Assembly: GCA_009773765.1 (NCBI GenBank)
Contig: WTWZ01000043.1
Span: 1 to 51,362, forward strand
Source of the DNA: Prolixibacteraceae bacterium
GTDB lineage: Bacteria; Bacteroidota; Bacteroidia; Bacteroidales; Prolixibacteraceae
Direction of reading: 5' to 3'
Length of the DNA stretch: 51,362 nucleotides
The position numbers and the translations under genes were made by a program. Shown piece after piece: positions 34,621-43,919 of the stretch. Position 1 is the stretch's first letter. Each line of letters opens with the position of its first letter. Under the pieces are notes generated by a model. The model had not been told where the DNA came from. It searched no databases and worked only from the letters and a program-made list of their open reading frames with translations.

Positions 34621-36366
34621 ATGGAAAACCAGGAATTATTAAAGGAAGTAAGGGCAAAAGCACAGGAATGGCTTTCTCCTGTTTATGATGAAAAAACCAG
34701 GGCCGAAGTTCAGGCGCTGCTTGATAATGAGGATACAACTGAATTAATTGATTCTTTTTACCGGAGCCTCGAATTTGGAACCGGCGGTTTGCGTGGAATT
34801 ATGGGTGTTGGTACCAACCGGATGAATATTTACACTGCCGGCGCTGCTACACAGGGATTGAGTAATTATTTAAAAAAGAATTTTGCAGGGCTTCCCCTGA
34901 TAAAAGTGGCAATTGGCCACGACTGCCGCAACAACAGCCGCCTTTTTGCCGAAAGCAGCGCCAGGATTTTTGTCGCTAACGGAATCAAAGCCTATCTTTT
35001 TGAAGATCTGCGGCCAACTCCCGAACTTTCGTTTGCAATCCGCGAGTTAGGTTGCCAGAGCGGAATAATTCTTACTGCATCGCACAACCCCAAAGAATAC
35101 AACGGTTACAAAGCATACTGGGACGATGGCTCACAGATTGTTGCCCCGCACGACGAAAACATTGTTGACGAGGTTTTAAAAATTAAAGTTGAGGACATCA
35201 AATTTGACGGCCCGGCAGAATTAATTGAAATCATGGGCGAAGAAATGGACCGGAAATTTCTGAAAAAAGTGAAATCCGTTTCAATCTCTCCCGATGTTGT
35301 TGAAAGGCATAAAAACATAAAAATTGTTTTCACCCCAATTCATGGAACCGGGGTGAAACTGATACCTGCTGCTTTGCGCGCATTTGGTTTTACCAATATT
35401 TTCAATGTTCCTGAACAGGATGTGGTGAGCGGGGACTTTCCAACAGTAATTTCACCCAACCCCGAAGAAGTTGCTGCAATGGCGATGGCAATCAAAAAAG
35501 CCGAGGAAGTTGATGCCGATATTGTGATGGCTTCCGACCCTGATGCCGACCGTATTGGAGTTGCCGTAAAAAACGACAAAGGAAAATACATTATTGTTAA
35601 CGGTAACCAAACCGCGCTCCTTTTCATTTATTATATCATCACAAAAATGAAGGAAGCCGGAACTTTGAAGGGCAACGAGTACATTGTAAAAACAATTGTT
35701 TCAACTGAATTGATTGCAGAAATTGCACGGAAAAACAACATCGAATATTTCGATGTTTTTACCGGGTTTAAATTTATTGCCGAAATCATCCGCGAACTCG
35801 AAGGAAAGAAAAAATACATCGGCGGCGGCGAGGAGAGTTTTGGCTTTATGCCCTCAGATTTTGTGCGGGATAAAGACGCCGTGACGTCGTGTGCCCTGAT
35901 GGCTGAAATTGCTGCCTGGGCAATCGATCAGGGAAAAACACTTTACGAACTTCTTCAGGATATTTACCTCGAATATGGATTTTCGAAAGAAAAATTGAAA
36001 TCTGTTGTTCGCAAAGGAAAAACCGGCGCAGAAGAAATTGAACAGATCATGTCCCGTTTCCGGAACAATCCGCCAAAAGAACTGGGCGGGTCGCCTATGG
36101 AATGGGTAAAAGACTATTCGTCGAATATTGCAAAAAACCTGATTACCGGAGAAGAAAAAAAAATCAACCAGAAAATTACGTCGAACGTTTTGCAGTTTTT
36201 TACACTGGAAGGAACAAAAATTTCGGTTCGCCCTTCCGGAACAGAGCCAAAAATCAAGTTCTATTTCGAAGTAAAAGGAAAACTTGAATCGCGCAGCCAG
36301 TTTGATGAAGCAGAGAAAAAAGCAGAAGAAAAGATTGATTCGATTATGGAAGAACTGGGGTTATAA
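34621..36366 (+). CDS. Phosphoglucomutase/phosphomannomutase family (phospho-sugar mutase)
   Basis: Alpha-D-phosphohexomutase of 581 residues, converting sugar 6-phosphates to 1-phosphates. Catalytic phospho-Ser is in GIILTASHNPKEYNGYK, the Mg loop is ASDPDADRIGVA, the sugar loop GGGEESFGFM and the phosphate-binding loop RPSGTEPKIKFY. The length is that of the long, PgcA/PGM2-like form. It follows the rfb genes and could feed them glucose 1-phosphate (inference), although it seems to have its own promoter. Confidence 0.93.
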   Translation: MENQELLKEVRAKAQEWLSPVYDEKTRAEVQALLDNEDTTELIDSFYRSLEFGTGGLRGIMGVGTNRMNIYTAGAATQGLSNYLKKNFAGLPLIKVAIGHDCRNNSRLFAESSARIFVANGIKAYLFEDLRPTPELSFAIRELGCQSGIILTASHNPKEYNGYKAYWDDGSQIVAPHDENIVDEVLKIKVEDIKFDGPAELIEIMGEEMDRKFLKKVKSVSISPDVVERHKNIKIVFTPIHGTGVKLIPAALRAFGFTNIFNVPEQDVVSGDFPTVISPNPEEVAAMAMAIKKAEEVDADIVMASDPDADRIGVAVKNDKGKYIIVNGNQTALLFIYYIITKMKEAGTLKGNEYIVKTIVSTELIAEIARKNNIEYFDVFTGFKFIAEIIRELEGKKKYIGGGEESFGFMPSDFVRDKDAVTSCALMAEIAAWAIDQGKTLYELLQDIYLEYGFSKEKLKSVVRKGKTGAEEIEQIMSRFRNNPPKELGGSPMEWVKDYSSNIAKNLITGEEKKINQKITSNVLQFFTLEGTKISVRPSGTEPKIKFYFEVKGKLESRSQFDEAEKKAEEKIDSIMEELGL

Positions 36367-36408
36367 TCCTTATTTTACTATTTTTGAATCAATATTTAAA
36401 GAGGTGAA

Positions 36409-36600
36409 ATGGAAACCGTTGAAATTAAAATTAAAAAGACAGATTTTCCGAGATTAAGGAAGGTTCTTGAAAGCCTTGATTATCTTGAATATTGCAAAGT
36501 TACTGAGGGTGATATTGATATAATTTCAGTGGTAGCCGAAAAAAGTCTGGAGGAAGAATGGAATAGTGACGAGGATACAAGGTGGGACGAACTACTATAA
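36409..36600 (+). CDS. Small putative antitoxin
   Basis: A 63-residue acidic protein, rich in Glu/Asp at the C-terminus (LEEEWNSDEDTRWDELL), directly preceding a MazF/PemK-like toxin by nine bases. No known fold is certain; the composition and position fit an antitoxin that sequesters the toxin through its acidic tail. A TATTTTTG box at 36379-36386 may be its -7 element. Confidence 0.7.
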   Translation: METVEIKIKKTDFPRLRKVLESLDYLEYCKVTEGDIDIISVVAEKSLEEEWNSDEDTRWDELL

Positions 36601-36609
36601 TTTAATATT

Positions 36610-36942
36610 ATGTTTGAACAAGGCGATATTGTTTCCGTTGCTTTTCCATTTACAAATGCCCCCACCACTAAAAAAAGGCCTGCATTAATTTTATCTAACC
36701 ACAAAGTGAATCAAACTGGCGATTATTTGCTTGTTCAAATTACGTCAAAGATGAAAAATGACGGGCTTTCTATGGATTTGAAAGATAGTGATTTTCTAAT
36801 TAAAGTTTTACCATTGAAAAGTTACATCAGGATTCATAAAATCTTCTTGTTGAATGAGTCCCTGATAATAAATAAGATAACAAGAGTTTCCGATAAGTTC
36901 AGGAAACAACTTGCTTCTCGAATTACTGAATTGATAAACTAA
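36610..36942 (+). CDS. MazF/PemK-like toxin
   Basis: A 110-residue PemK/MazF-type toxin: QGDIVSVAFPFTNAPTTKKRPALILSN at the start and LPLKSYIRIHKIFLLNESLI later match the CcdB/PemK barrel. Family members are sequence-specific mRNA interferases. It forms a pair with the acidic small protein upstream, and is followed 13 bases later by the DUF1080 gene, which may read through from it. Confidence 0.85.
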   Translation: MFEQGDIVSVAFPFTNAPTTKKRPALILSNHKVNQTGDYLLVQITSKMKNDGLSMDLKDSDFLIKVLPLKSYIRIHKIFLLNESLIINKITRVSDKFRKQLASRITELIN

Positions 36943-36955
36943 TAAATCAAAAAAG

Positions 36956-37711
36956 ATGAGAAAAATTACAACTGTTATGATTTTGCTGTTGGTAGTATCG
37001 GGATTGTTTGCTCAAACCCCCGGGCCAATGAAGATGAAACCCGAAATGACTGAAATCTGGGATCCTGAAGTTCGGGTTATTACCCCCGGAGAAACTCCGT
37101 CGCAAGCCCCGTCTGACGCTATTATTTTATTTGATGGCACTAACCTTGAGGCCGAATGGACCAATGGAAATGGAGAAAAACCTGAATGGATTGTTGCCGA
37201 CGGCTGCGTTACCGTGAAAAAAGGTACAGGAACAATTAAAACAAAAAGGGTTTTCGGCGATTGCCAGTTGCACATTGAATGGCGCACTCCTGCCCAAGTG
37301 GATGGCGAAAGCCAGGGACGTGGAAACAGCGGTGTTTTTATGCAGGGAATTTATGAAGTTCAGGTTTTGGACAATTACAACAACCGCACCTATCGTAACG
37401 GCCAGGCCGGAAGTATTTACAAGCAAAATCCCCCACTGGTAAATGCCTGTAAAGCGCCCGGAGTGTGGCAAACCTACGATATTATTTACACCGCACCCCG
37501 ATTTAACGAAGACGGAACTTACTTTACACCGCCAACAATAACCGTTTTACACAATGGCGTTTTGGTGCAGAACAACGTAAAAATGCGAGGGCCAACCGAA
37601 TATATTGGGATTCCGGAATACACAGTGAAAAAACATGGCCCCGGCAGTATCGAATTGCAAGACCATGGCAATCCGGTAAGTTTCCGTAATATCTGGATCC
37701 GCGAATTGTAA
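36956..37711 (+). CDS. Exported DUF1080 (3-keto-disaccharide hydrolase) protein
   Basis: A 251-residue protein with a signal peptide (MRKITTVMILLLVVSGLFAQ). The concanavalin-like DUF1080 domain shows ILFDGTNLEAEWTNG, CQLHIEWRTP, GNSGVFMQGIYEVQVLDNY, WQTYDIIYTAPRF, GPTEYIG and the closing SFRNIWIREL. The family includes glycan 3-keto-disaccharide hydrolases. It probably acts in the periplasm on sugars or glycosides; no partner sugar genes adjoin. Ends at a bidirectional terminator shared with msrA. Confidence 0.9.
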   Translation: MRKITTVMILLLVVSGLFAQTPGPMKMKPEMTEIWDPEVRVITPGETPSQAPSDAIILFDGTNLEAEWTNGNGEKPEWIVADGCVTVKKGTGTIKTKRVFGDCQLHIEWRTPAQVDGESQGRGNSGVFMQGIYEVQVLDNYNNRTYRNGQAGSIYKQNPPLVNACKAPGVWQTYDIIYTAPRFNEDGTYFTPPTITVLHNGVLVQNNVKMRGPTEYIGIPEYTVKKHGPGSIELQDHGNPVSFRNIWIREL

Positions 37712-37761
37712 AAATCATGGCATGGTTCAATGTCGTGCTGTGAATAAATATTTGAAAGATT

Positions 37762-37801
37762 AAAGCAGGGAGAAAACATTTTTCCACCTGCTTTGGTCTT
37801 T
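37762..37801. terminator. Bidirectional terminator between DUF1080 gene and msrA
   Basis: AAAGCAGG (37762-37769) pairs with CCTGCTTT (37787-37794) around a 17-base loop, with T-rich flanks on both strands (GGTCTTTTTA on the plus side). It lies between two converging genes. Confidence 0.7.
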
Positions 37802-37808
37802 TTACTTT

Positions 37809-38399
37809 TTATTTCAGTTTCTCCTTAAAAACCTTTTTGAACTTTTCAACCTTTGGCGCAACCACAAACTGGCAATAAGGTTGGTTTTTATTGCGTGCAA
37901 AATAGTTTACATGGTAATCTTCGGCAGGGTATAATGCACTGAAAGCAGTAACTTCGGTAACAACCGGGTTTTTGTAAACTTTTTCTTTTCCCAGCGATTG
38001 AATAATTTTTTGAGCGGTTTGTTTTTGCTGATCCGAATGGTAAAAAATGGCCGACCGGTACTGTGTGCCAATATCGTTCCCCTGGCGGTTGAGTGTTGTT
38101 GGATCGTGAGTTGCAAAAAACACTTCCAGAATTTCGGTAAAACTGATTATTGCAGGGTCGAATGTAATTTGAACCGCTTCTGCATGGCCCGTGGTTTCGC
38201 TGCAAACTTCATTGTACGAAGGGTTTTTAACATGCCCTCCGCTGTAGCCGGGCTTAACATCAGTAACTCCGTTTAACTCTAAATAAACTGCTTCGGTACA
38301 CCAGAAACATCCTCCCCCAAGCGTGGCTTTTTCAAACTCTTTTCCCATCGTTTCAATTGAAAACATAAATAATACTAAAACGAAAATATTTTTCTTCAT
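37809..38399 (-). CDS. msrA: Peptide methionine sulfoxide reductase MsrA, exported
   Basis: A 196-residue enzyme with a signal peptide ([15 protein letters not shown]...). Catalytic Cys in [18 protein letters not shown], then [26 protein letters not shown] and [12 protein letters not shown], all MsrA hallmarks. It reduces methionine-S-sulfoxide in proteins; the leader places it in the periplasm. The length is normal. Confidence 0.95.
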   Translation of the reverse strand: MKKNIFVLVLFMFSIETMGKEFEKATLGGGCFWCTEAVYLELNGVTDVKPGYSGGHVKNPSYNEVCSETTGHAEAVQITFDPAIISFTEILEVFFATHDPTTLNRQGNDIGTQYRSAIFYHSDQQKQTAQKIIQSLGKEKVYKNPVVTEVTAFSALYPAEDYHVNYFARNKNQPYCQFVVAPKVEKFKKVFKEKLK

Positions 38400-38511
38400 C
38401 TTTGTGCATTAACTTTTTCGAGCATATATGTTTTGTCACAGCAATAGTAACAAAAGAGATGAAAGTATGTTTTTGAAAATGTTAACCCTTCCCAAACTCG
38501 AAACCCTGAAC

Positions 38512-40038
38512 TCAATTCTCCCTCACCGCTTTCAATTCCTCAAAGAAAATATCGTCATTTGGCACATCGAAATCCATCCCTGTAATTTCGAGGTTGTTGT
38601 TCGTGTTAAATTTCACCGTTCCAAATGTAAACCAGGCCTGCGTTTTATCCCAGTTTATTTTCCATACATCATAGTGCCAGTGTTCCAAAGTGGCCGATAA
38701 ATCGGGTGTGTGTTCGAAATAAAGCCGCAGCTTCCCGTTTTCCGGTATCACTTCAATTTTTCCGTAAATCAGTGAGTTGTAATTTCCGGCATATTTTTCA
38801 AGCGGCAACGAAGGATTGGTTCCTTTCACCTGTTTTTCAATCCTGCCGGCAATCCGTTTATCTCCTGCCTGCCGTTTTTTATTTTGTTCCAGCATTTGTG
38901 CTGCCCAGTCTTTTTCTTCCAAGCCCAGAAATGTATTCAACACATAATTTGTGACGGCTGTTGTTGGCGCATTCATTCCGTTGGTTAAAACCACGACCCC
39001 CAGTTTTTCGCCGGGTATCATGGTTACTGCCGATATCATTCCGTCGTAACCCCCGGTGTGGCTCACCCGCAGCCTACCATGAAAATCGGCCAGGCTCCAG
39101 CCCAGCCCGTAACCGCGGAAATGAGTTTTTGATTCATTTGGTTTGGTTTGGTCAACCAGAAATGGATTGTGTATTTTCCAAAGCATATTTATTGAAGTGG
39201 AAGCCAGCAGGGTATCTGCGCCGGTAATCCCGTTGTCCATGTTAAAAACCATCCATTTTCCAATGTCGTTCACCGATGAAATTATGCCGCCCAAAGCGCC
39301 AATCTCTTCCCAATCCACATACGGAATCGGGATGTTTTTCTCTTCTTCAAAAGCATGGGGCATTGCAAAATTTCCTTTTCCCGTGAGTTTTGAAAGCGAA
39401 AAAAAGGTGCGGTCCATTTTTAAAGGAATTAAAATCCTTTCCTGCAGATTTTCTCCCCAGGTTTTTCCGGTAACCGTTTTAATTACTTCTCCGGCAGTAA
39501 TATACATTACGTTTGAATAACCAAAACCATCACGGAAGTTAAATTGATTGGGTAGGTATTTAATCCTTCGTATTATTTCTTCGGAGGTTAAACCTGATTT
39601 GTACCAGATTACATCGCCGCTGAAAGTACCCAGTCCAACGCGGTGGCAAAGCAAATCTTTGATTGTTGTTTCCCTGCTCACAAACGGATCGTACAACTCA
39701 AAATATGGCAGGTATTTCTGCACTTTGTCGTCCCAGTTTAGTTTTCCTTCCTGCACAAGCATGGCGATTAACGACGAGGTAAAAGCTTTTGAGTTAGAAG
39801 CAATTGCATACAATGTATTTCCATCTGGTTTTTCAGGTTTGCCCATTTCCAGGACCCCGTAACCTTTGCTGAAAACAATTTCGCCGTCTTTTACAATTCC
39901 CACGCTCATTCCCGGAACTCCCCAGTCGCTGGCTGCTTTTCCGAAGTAGGCATCCAGTTTTTCAAAATCCACTTTTTGGGAATGTGCAGAAAATATAACA
40001 GATAGGACTAAAATATACAGGGATATAATTCGTTTCAT
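38512..40038 (-). CDS. Serine hydrolase, beta-lactamase/esterase family, exported
   Basis: A 508-residue protein with a leader peptide (MKRIISLYILVLSVIFSAHSQ). Class C beta-lactamase-like domain: catalytic SxxK in IASNSKAFTSS, YxN in FGYSNVMYI, and HTGG in RVSHTGGYDGM. A C-terminal beta domain (~395-505) follows, with GNYNSLIYGKIEV and FEELKAVRE, like DUF3471. Such proteins are peptidases, esterases or penicillin-binding relatives; the substrate cannot be inferred. Monocistronic. Confidence 0.9.
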   Translation of the reverse strand: MKRIISLYILVLSVIFSAHSQKVDFEKLDAYFGKAASDWGVPGMSVGIVKDGEIVFSKGYGVLEMGKPEKPDGNTLYAIASNSKAFTSSLIAMLVQEGKLNWDDKVQKYLPYFELYDPFVSRETTIKDLLCHRVGLGTFSGDVIWYKSGLTSEEIIRRIKYLPNQFNFRDGFGYSNVMYITAGEVIKTVTGKTWGENLQERILIPLKMDRTFFSLSKLTGKGNFAMPHAFEEEKNIPIPYVDWEEIGALGGIISSVNDIGKWMVFNMDNGITGADTLLASTSINMLWKIHNPFLVDQTKPNESKTHFRGYGLGWSLADFHGRLRVSHTGGYDGMISAVTMIPGEKLGVVVLTNGMNAPTTAVTNYVLNTFLGLEEKDWAAQMLEQNKKRQAGDKRIAGRIEKQVKGTNPSLPLEKYAGNYNSLIYGKIEVIPENGKLRLYFEHTPDLSATLEHWHYDVWKINWDKTQAWFTFGTVKFNTNNNLEITGMDFDVPNDDIFFEELKAVREN

Positions 40039-40513
40039 AATTCTTATTTTAAATGCGTCCTAAAAATAGGGGAAATTTTTATTCTGCGTGTTCATTTGGC
40101 ATCACTTAGAATGAATATAACCGGATATGTGACCGGATTTGAAATACGGCAGTTTTGGACCATTGCCCAACTGAGAGCTACTTCCCCGTTCAATATGAAT
40201 GGAAAATAGCGCGGAAAAAACCCGACAGTACTTTTGGCAGGGATTAGTTTTATACTGCCTTGCACAATTAAACTAAATTTCTGTAAATTGGTCAATTCAA
40301 AGTTTTGTATTTCAATTCTTTAATTTGGTTCTTTACAGGGATACGGTTCGCGCGGGGCAAACGCAGTTGTAATTGTTGAAGCAAAAAAAGGTAAATAGTT
40401 TTTGCAATTTTTGTCTTCTGTTACGGTACTTAAAACTTTGTTTACCTATTTTTGTAAACCATTCAGTTTAATTAAAAACTTGTAAATCAGTAAAATAATA
40501 TATAAATAAAAAT
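40039..40513. other. Intergenic region with TonB plug scrap
   Basis: About 470 bases between the serine hydrolase and the membrane protein. It holds the 20-codon TonB plug scrap at 40339-40398 (listed separately). A TATTTTTG box at 40447-40454 may serve the next gene, but its -33 TTG is not at the usual distance. Otherwise no gene is supported. Confidence 0.45.
40339..40398 (+). pseudogene. TonB-dependent receptor plug-domain scrap
   Basis: One plus-strand frame reads GYGSRGANAVVIVEAKKGK before a TAG stop. This is the conserved end of the SusC/RagA plug domain (usually YGSRGANGVVLITTKKGK). No start or upstream homology is left in the same frame, so it looks like the last scrap of a lost receptor or small plug protein. 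Confidence 0.5.
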
Positions 40514-40924
40514 ATGGAATTCAAGAGGTTAGTTAAAAAAATCGGTTACTGGAGTGTTTTTATTCTTGTTGTTGTAATTGCAGCGTTTATTTACTGGAAA
40601 TACATGTTTACCTACAGTAAAGGTTACAGGGCAGGTTTGTTACAGAAATTTTCGGAAAAAGGAATGTTGTTTAAAACCTACGAGGGTGAAATGATTTTGA
40701 GCAGCGTTCAGTCGAATGCCAATGTTGCCATTGCGTCCGAAAAATTTATTTTTTCTGTTACAGAAGATGCAATTGCCCGGCAAATGGAACAGATTCAGGG
40801 CAAACATGTGGTGCTGCACTATCTTGAAAAGAAGGGAACCCTGCCCTGGCGCGGCGAAAGTACGTATATTGTTGACAGTGTAAGGATAGCCGATGTTTCG
40901 GGAGGAACTTTCGCGCCGAGATAG
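40514..40924 (+). CDS. Conserved membrane-anchored hypothetical protein
   Basis: A 136-residue protein with one membrane segment (~12-30, IGYWSVFILVVVIAAFIYW) and a soluble beta-rich rest (SKGYRAGLLQKFSEKGMLFKTYEGEM). It resembles a small family often labelled 6-phosphogluconate dehydrogenase in databases without any such domain being visible. It precedes pyk by about 70 bases on the same strand. Function unknown. Confidence 0.7.
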   Translation: MEFKRLVKKIGYWSVFILVVVIAAFIYWKYMFTYSKGYRAGLLQKFSEKGMLFKTYEGEMILSSVQSNANVAIASEKFIFSVTEDAIARQMEQIQGKHVVLHYLEKKGTLPWRGESTYIVDSVRIADVSGGTFAPR

Positions 40925-40995
40925 GGGGTGGATGAGGAAAACCTTCATGTAGCATTTAAACGCTTAAATTATAAGTAAAATCAAATCTCGAATTG

Positions 40996-42423
40996 ATGAA
41001 AAAAGGTTATTCACAGACCAAAATTGTGGCCACATTAGGCCCGGCTACCTCTTCAAAAGAATTATTAAACAGTTTAATTCAGGAAGGGGTTGATGTTTTC
41101 AGGCTTAATTTTTCGCATTCCTCCCAACAGGAACATTTAAAAATGATTTACCTGATTAAAGAGTTGAACAGGGAGTTGAAAACCCATGTTGCAATTCTCG
41201 CTGATTTGCAGGGGCCAAAACTCCGTATAGGCGAAATTGAGAATAACCGGATTGATTTGATTGAAGGTGATATCATAACCTTTGTAACCCAAAAATGCAT
41301 CGGTACAAAAGCAGCAATTTATATGAGTTACAAAGAATTTCCGAAGGACGTGGATGTAGGGGAATTTATTCTGATTGACGATGGAAAGATTAAACTTGAA
41401 GTGGTTGAGTCCAATAAAAAAGATAGGGTAAAGGCAAAGGTGGTTTATGGCGGACCGCTTTCATCCAGAAAAGGGGTAAATCTGCCGGATACAAAAGTTT
41501 CGCTCCCTTGCCTGACCGAAGAAGATATATCGAATGCCATTTTTGCACTTGAAAACGATGTGGACTGGATTGCGCTTTCGTTTGTCCGCAAAGCCTCGGA
41601 TATACTCGAACTGAAGGCACTGATAAAACAGAAAAACGGCCATGCCGGGGTAATTGCCAAAATTGAAAAACCGGAAGCTTTGGATGAAATCGACTCAATT
41701 GTTGATGCCACAGACGGAGTGATGGTTGCCCGCGGCGATTTGGGTGTTGAAGTTTCGTTTGACCGCGTTCCGTTAATACAAAAACAAATTGTTGCAAAGT
41801 GCATTGCAAAGGCCAAACCGGTTATTATTGCCACCCAAATGATGGAGAGCATGATTGCCAATTTCACCCCAACCCGCGCCGAAGCCAACGACGTGGCAAA
41901 TGCCGTACTCGATGGCGCAGATGCGCTGATGCTGAGCGGAGAAACTTCGATTGGCAAATTTCCGGTACAAACCATTCGGAACATGCAGAAAATCATCAAC
42001 TTTACCGAAACACATGGAAATACATTTAACAAACAATATATTCCGACACCTGATTCTTCTACGTTTCTTGCCGATTCAATCTGTTATAATGCCACAATAC
42101 TGGCCCAGCAGATTAAAGCCAAAGCCATTGTGGCAATAACCAATTCGGTTTACACCGCATATCGTTTGGCAAGCCACAGGCCCGGGGCTGATATTTTTTC
42201 TTTTACCAATGATGTAAAATTACTCCGGAAATTATCGCTGGTTTGGGGAGTGAGGGCATTTTATCTGCCAAAATCCGAACAAATTGCCGATGCTTACCAG
42301 GAATCCATCCAAATCCTGAAAGAGAATAGTTTTGTTGAGGAAGGAGAAAACGTGGTGCATGTTGCTTCAATAGCGCTAAATGATAGGGGCGGCGCCAATA
42401 TGGTTAAGGTTACCCAGGTGTAA
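40996..42423 (+). CDS. pyk: Pyruvate kinase
   Basis: Glycolytic enzyme of 475 residues, making pyruvate and ATP from PEP. Visible: KIVATLGPATSS, the DVFRLNFSHSS loop, ILADLQGPKLRIG, VIAKIEKPEALDEID with the catalytic Lys, MVARGDLGVEV, and VIIATQMMESMI. The ATG at 40996 is chosen; a TTG one codon before is also in frame. A C-terminal allosteric domain is complete. Confidence 0.97.
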   Translation: MKKGYSQTKIVATLGPATSSKELLNSLIQEGVDVFRLNFSHSSQQEHLKMIYLIKELNRELKTHVAILADLQGPKLRIGEIENNRIDLIEGDIITFVTQKCIGTKAAIYMSYKEFPKDVDVGEFILIDDGKIKLEVVESNKKDRVKAKVVYGGPLSSRKGVNLPDTKVSLPCLTEEDISNAIFALENDVDWIALSFVRKASDILELKALIKQKNGHAGVIAKIEKPEALDEIDSIVDATDGVMVARGDLGVEVSFDRVPLIQKQIVAKCIAKAKPVIIATQMMESMIANFTPTRAEANDVANAVLDGADALMLSGETSIGKFPVQTIRNMQKIINFTETHGNTFNKQYIPTPDSSTFLADSICYNATILAQQIKAKAIVAITNSVYTAYRLASHRPGADIFSFTNDVKLLRKLSLVWGVRAFYLPKSEQIADAYQESIQILKENSFVEEGENVVHVASIALNDRGGANMVKVTQV

Positions 42424-42488
42424 CGGCGGTTGGAAGCCGGTAGAATAAAGTTGCGTTATACTAAAAACGGGGTAAATTTTTACAATTA

Positions 42489-42669
42489 ATGAGGTTCACA
42501 ATACAACATTTCGTTTATTCACAGCAATTTGTATTTTACTTTTAGCAGAAAGTGTTGAATTTTAAAAGAGAAGCAAATTAAACTTAGTCCATCAATTATT
42601 GGGGTTGAATGAAAGGTTTTGGAAGAAAATGCTGAAGTTGCTGTTGAAATTTAAAATTCCTTAAATTAG
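42489..42669 (+). pseudogene. Decayed DUF2007-type gene
   Basis: A third copy of the DUF2007 genes at 48020 and 50576. From the ATG at 42489 the frame gives MRFTIQHFVYSQQFVFYF, then an in-frame stop, matching the VTIASFTSNFDMKYILF start. In another frame SPSIIGVE-stop-KVLEENAEVAVEI-stop-NSLN ends at 42669, matching SPSNMGIEIRVLEENAEEALEIYNS. Three stops and a frameshift mean it is dead. Confidence 0.8.
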
Positions 42670-42692
42670 ATAAATTGTGTTTTAAATACCGA

Positions 42693-43301
42693 TTAAAAAA
42701 TTTTAAATATAACTGATGCATAAATGGCAAATCGTACATATCTGAAAAGCGCCCAGAGTAAATAATGTTTAAAGTTGTACTTGATAAGTCCCGAAGCTAA
42801 ACTTACTACCGAATGCGGAATAGGTAACATTGCGCCCACAAAAACGAAAAATCCACCCCATTTTCGCAAATTGGCAATATGCCTGGCAATTTTGTTTTCC
42901 AAATGGTTTTTAACCGAAGGAATCAGAAACATTCGGTTTCCGATGATGTATGAAATGATCCCTCCAACGTACGACATGGTTGCCAGTAAAAGTAAAAACA
43001 ACCAGGGAGTAACTGATTTTGATGCCCATGCTATGAACACTTCTGGAGGTATTAATCCCAGTGCCGTTTCTGAAACCAGGAAAAATGAAAAGATGATTCG
43101 GGGCGAATATGTTGACACTAATTTGTTAAGAAACGTATTGATATCCAATACAAATAATTCAAGTCCCAGCACAACCAAAATAAATGCAATTGCTGCGATA
43201 CTTCCTTTAACAGCAACATCTTTCAAAAAGGGGTAAAACCCGGTAATCTTGTAATATCGGTTAATTAATAACAGTCGTTTGGTTGAATTTCTTTCAATCA
43301 T
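42693..43301 (-). CDS. VTT (SNARE-associated/DedA-like) membrane protein
   Basis: Polytopic membrane protein of 202 residues with about five helices. The VTT signature is visible in LGLIPPEVFIAWASKS and in the Gly-rich GAMLPIPHSVVSLASGLI (Pro-rich half-loop). DedA/VTT proteins act as lipid scramblases or flippases, in some bacteria for the carrier undecaprenyl phosphate. Isolated gene; role inferred from family. Confidence 0.85.
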   Translation of the reverse strand: MIERNSTKRLLLINRYYKITGFYPFLKDVAVKGSIAAIAFILVVLGLELFVLDINTFLNKLVSTYSPRIIFSFFLVSETALGLIPPEVFIAWASKSVTPWLFLLLLATMSYVGGIISYIIGNRMFLIPSVKNHLENKIARHIANLRKWGGFFVFVGAMLPIPHSVVSLASGLIKYNFKHYLLWALFRYVRFAIYASVIFKIF

Positions 43302-43919
43302 AATATCTCTATTTTATTGTGCCTAACAGTTCATTGATAAATTTTAAGCCGGCGTCCAATTATTTTTGTTTGTTAAAAAATCTTGTAAATTCATTTGATT
43401 TTAATTTGAATTTTAATACTAAAAAAAATTACCAAATTACCGTAAGCAATTCAATTCTAATAACATGAGATTTCATTATGTTATTCTAAAGAAAAAAGCA
43501 GGATTTCTATCTATTCTTTGGTGGTTGCCATAAAGGGTAAGACTGGATTTTTAAAAACGAAGTATTTTGAATAGAAATAAAGGTAAATAAATTTTCCGCA
43601 ATGCGGTTTGATTGAAACAGACGATTTGAATTTTCATCTTCATAAGAATCGCAATCCGACAGAAAACCCCCGATAGTATAGGTTGCTGATGATAATCCGG
43701 TTGCATATAGTACCTTCCCAAATTGTGTATTTAGCACATAACAGGTAATCATGACAGTAATTATCATAAAAAAAACAATATGTTTATTCGATTCTGAATC
43801 ACGCCGCAAATATATTACAAAACCATCAGCATAGTGTTTGCTGGTTGTTAATTTGAATTAAAAGATAATGTTACAAACAAACAGCAAATCTTTCGGTTTA
43901 AAAAAATGTTGAAACAGGA
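43302..43919. other. Intergenic region with small inverted repeat
   Basis: About 620 bases, AT-rich. It holds AATAACAT (43459-43466) and ATGTTATT (43478-43485) as a small hairpin, and one doubtful open frame (43507-43809, listed separately). No RNA gene was recognised. Confidence 0.4.
43507..43809 (-). CDS. Doubtful small membrane protein
   Basis: A 100-codon minus-strand frame with one hydrophobic segment (HIVFFMIITVMITCYVL). It resembles no family I know, its composition is only partly protein-like and no ribosome-binding or promoter support was seen. It may be real but could equally be noise in an AT-rich gap. Confidence 0.3.
   Translation of the reverse strand: MRRDSESNKHIVFFMIITVMITCYVLNTQFGKVLYATGLSSATYTIGGFLSDCDSYEDENSNRLFQSNRIAENLFTFISIQNTSFLKIQSYPLWQPPKNR

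Noticed and set aside
40092-40295. Minus-strand 67-codon frame in the gap before the membrane protein
   Set aside because: No recognisable domain, promoter or conserved pattern by eye.
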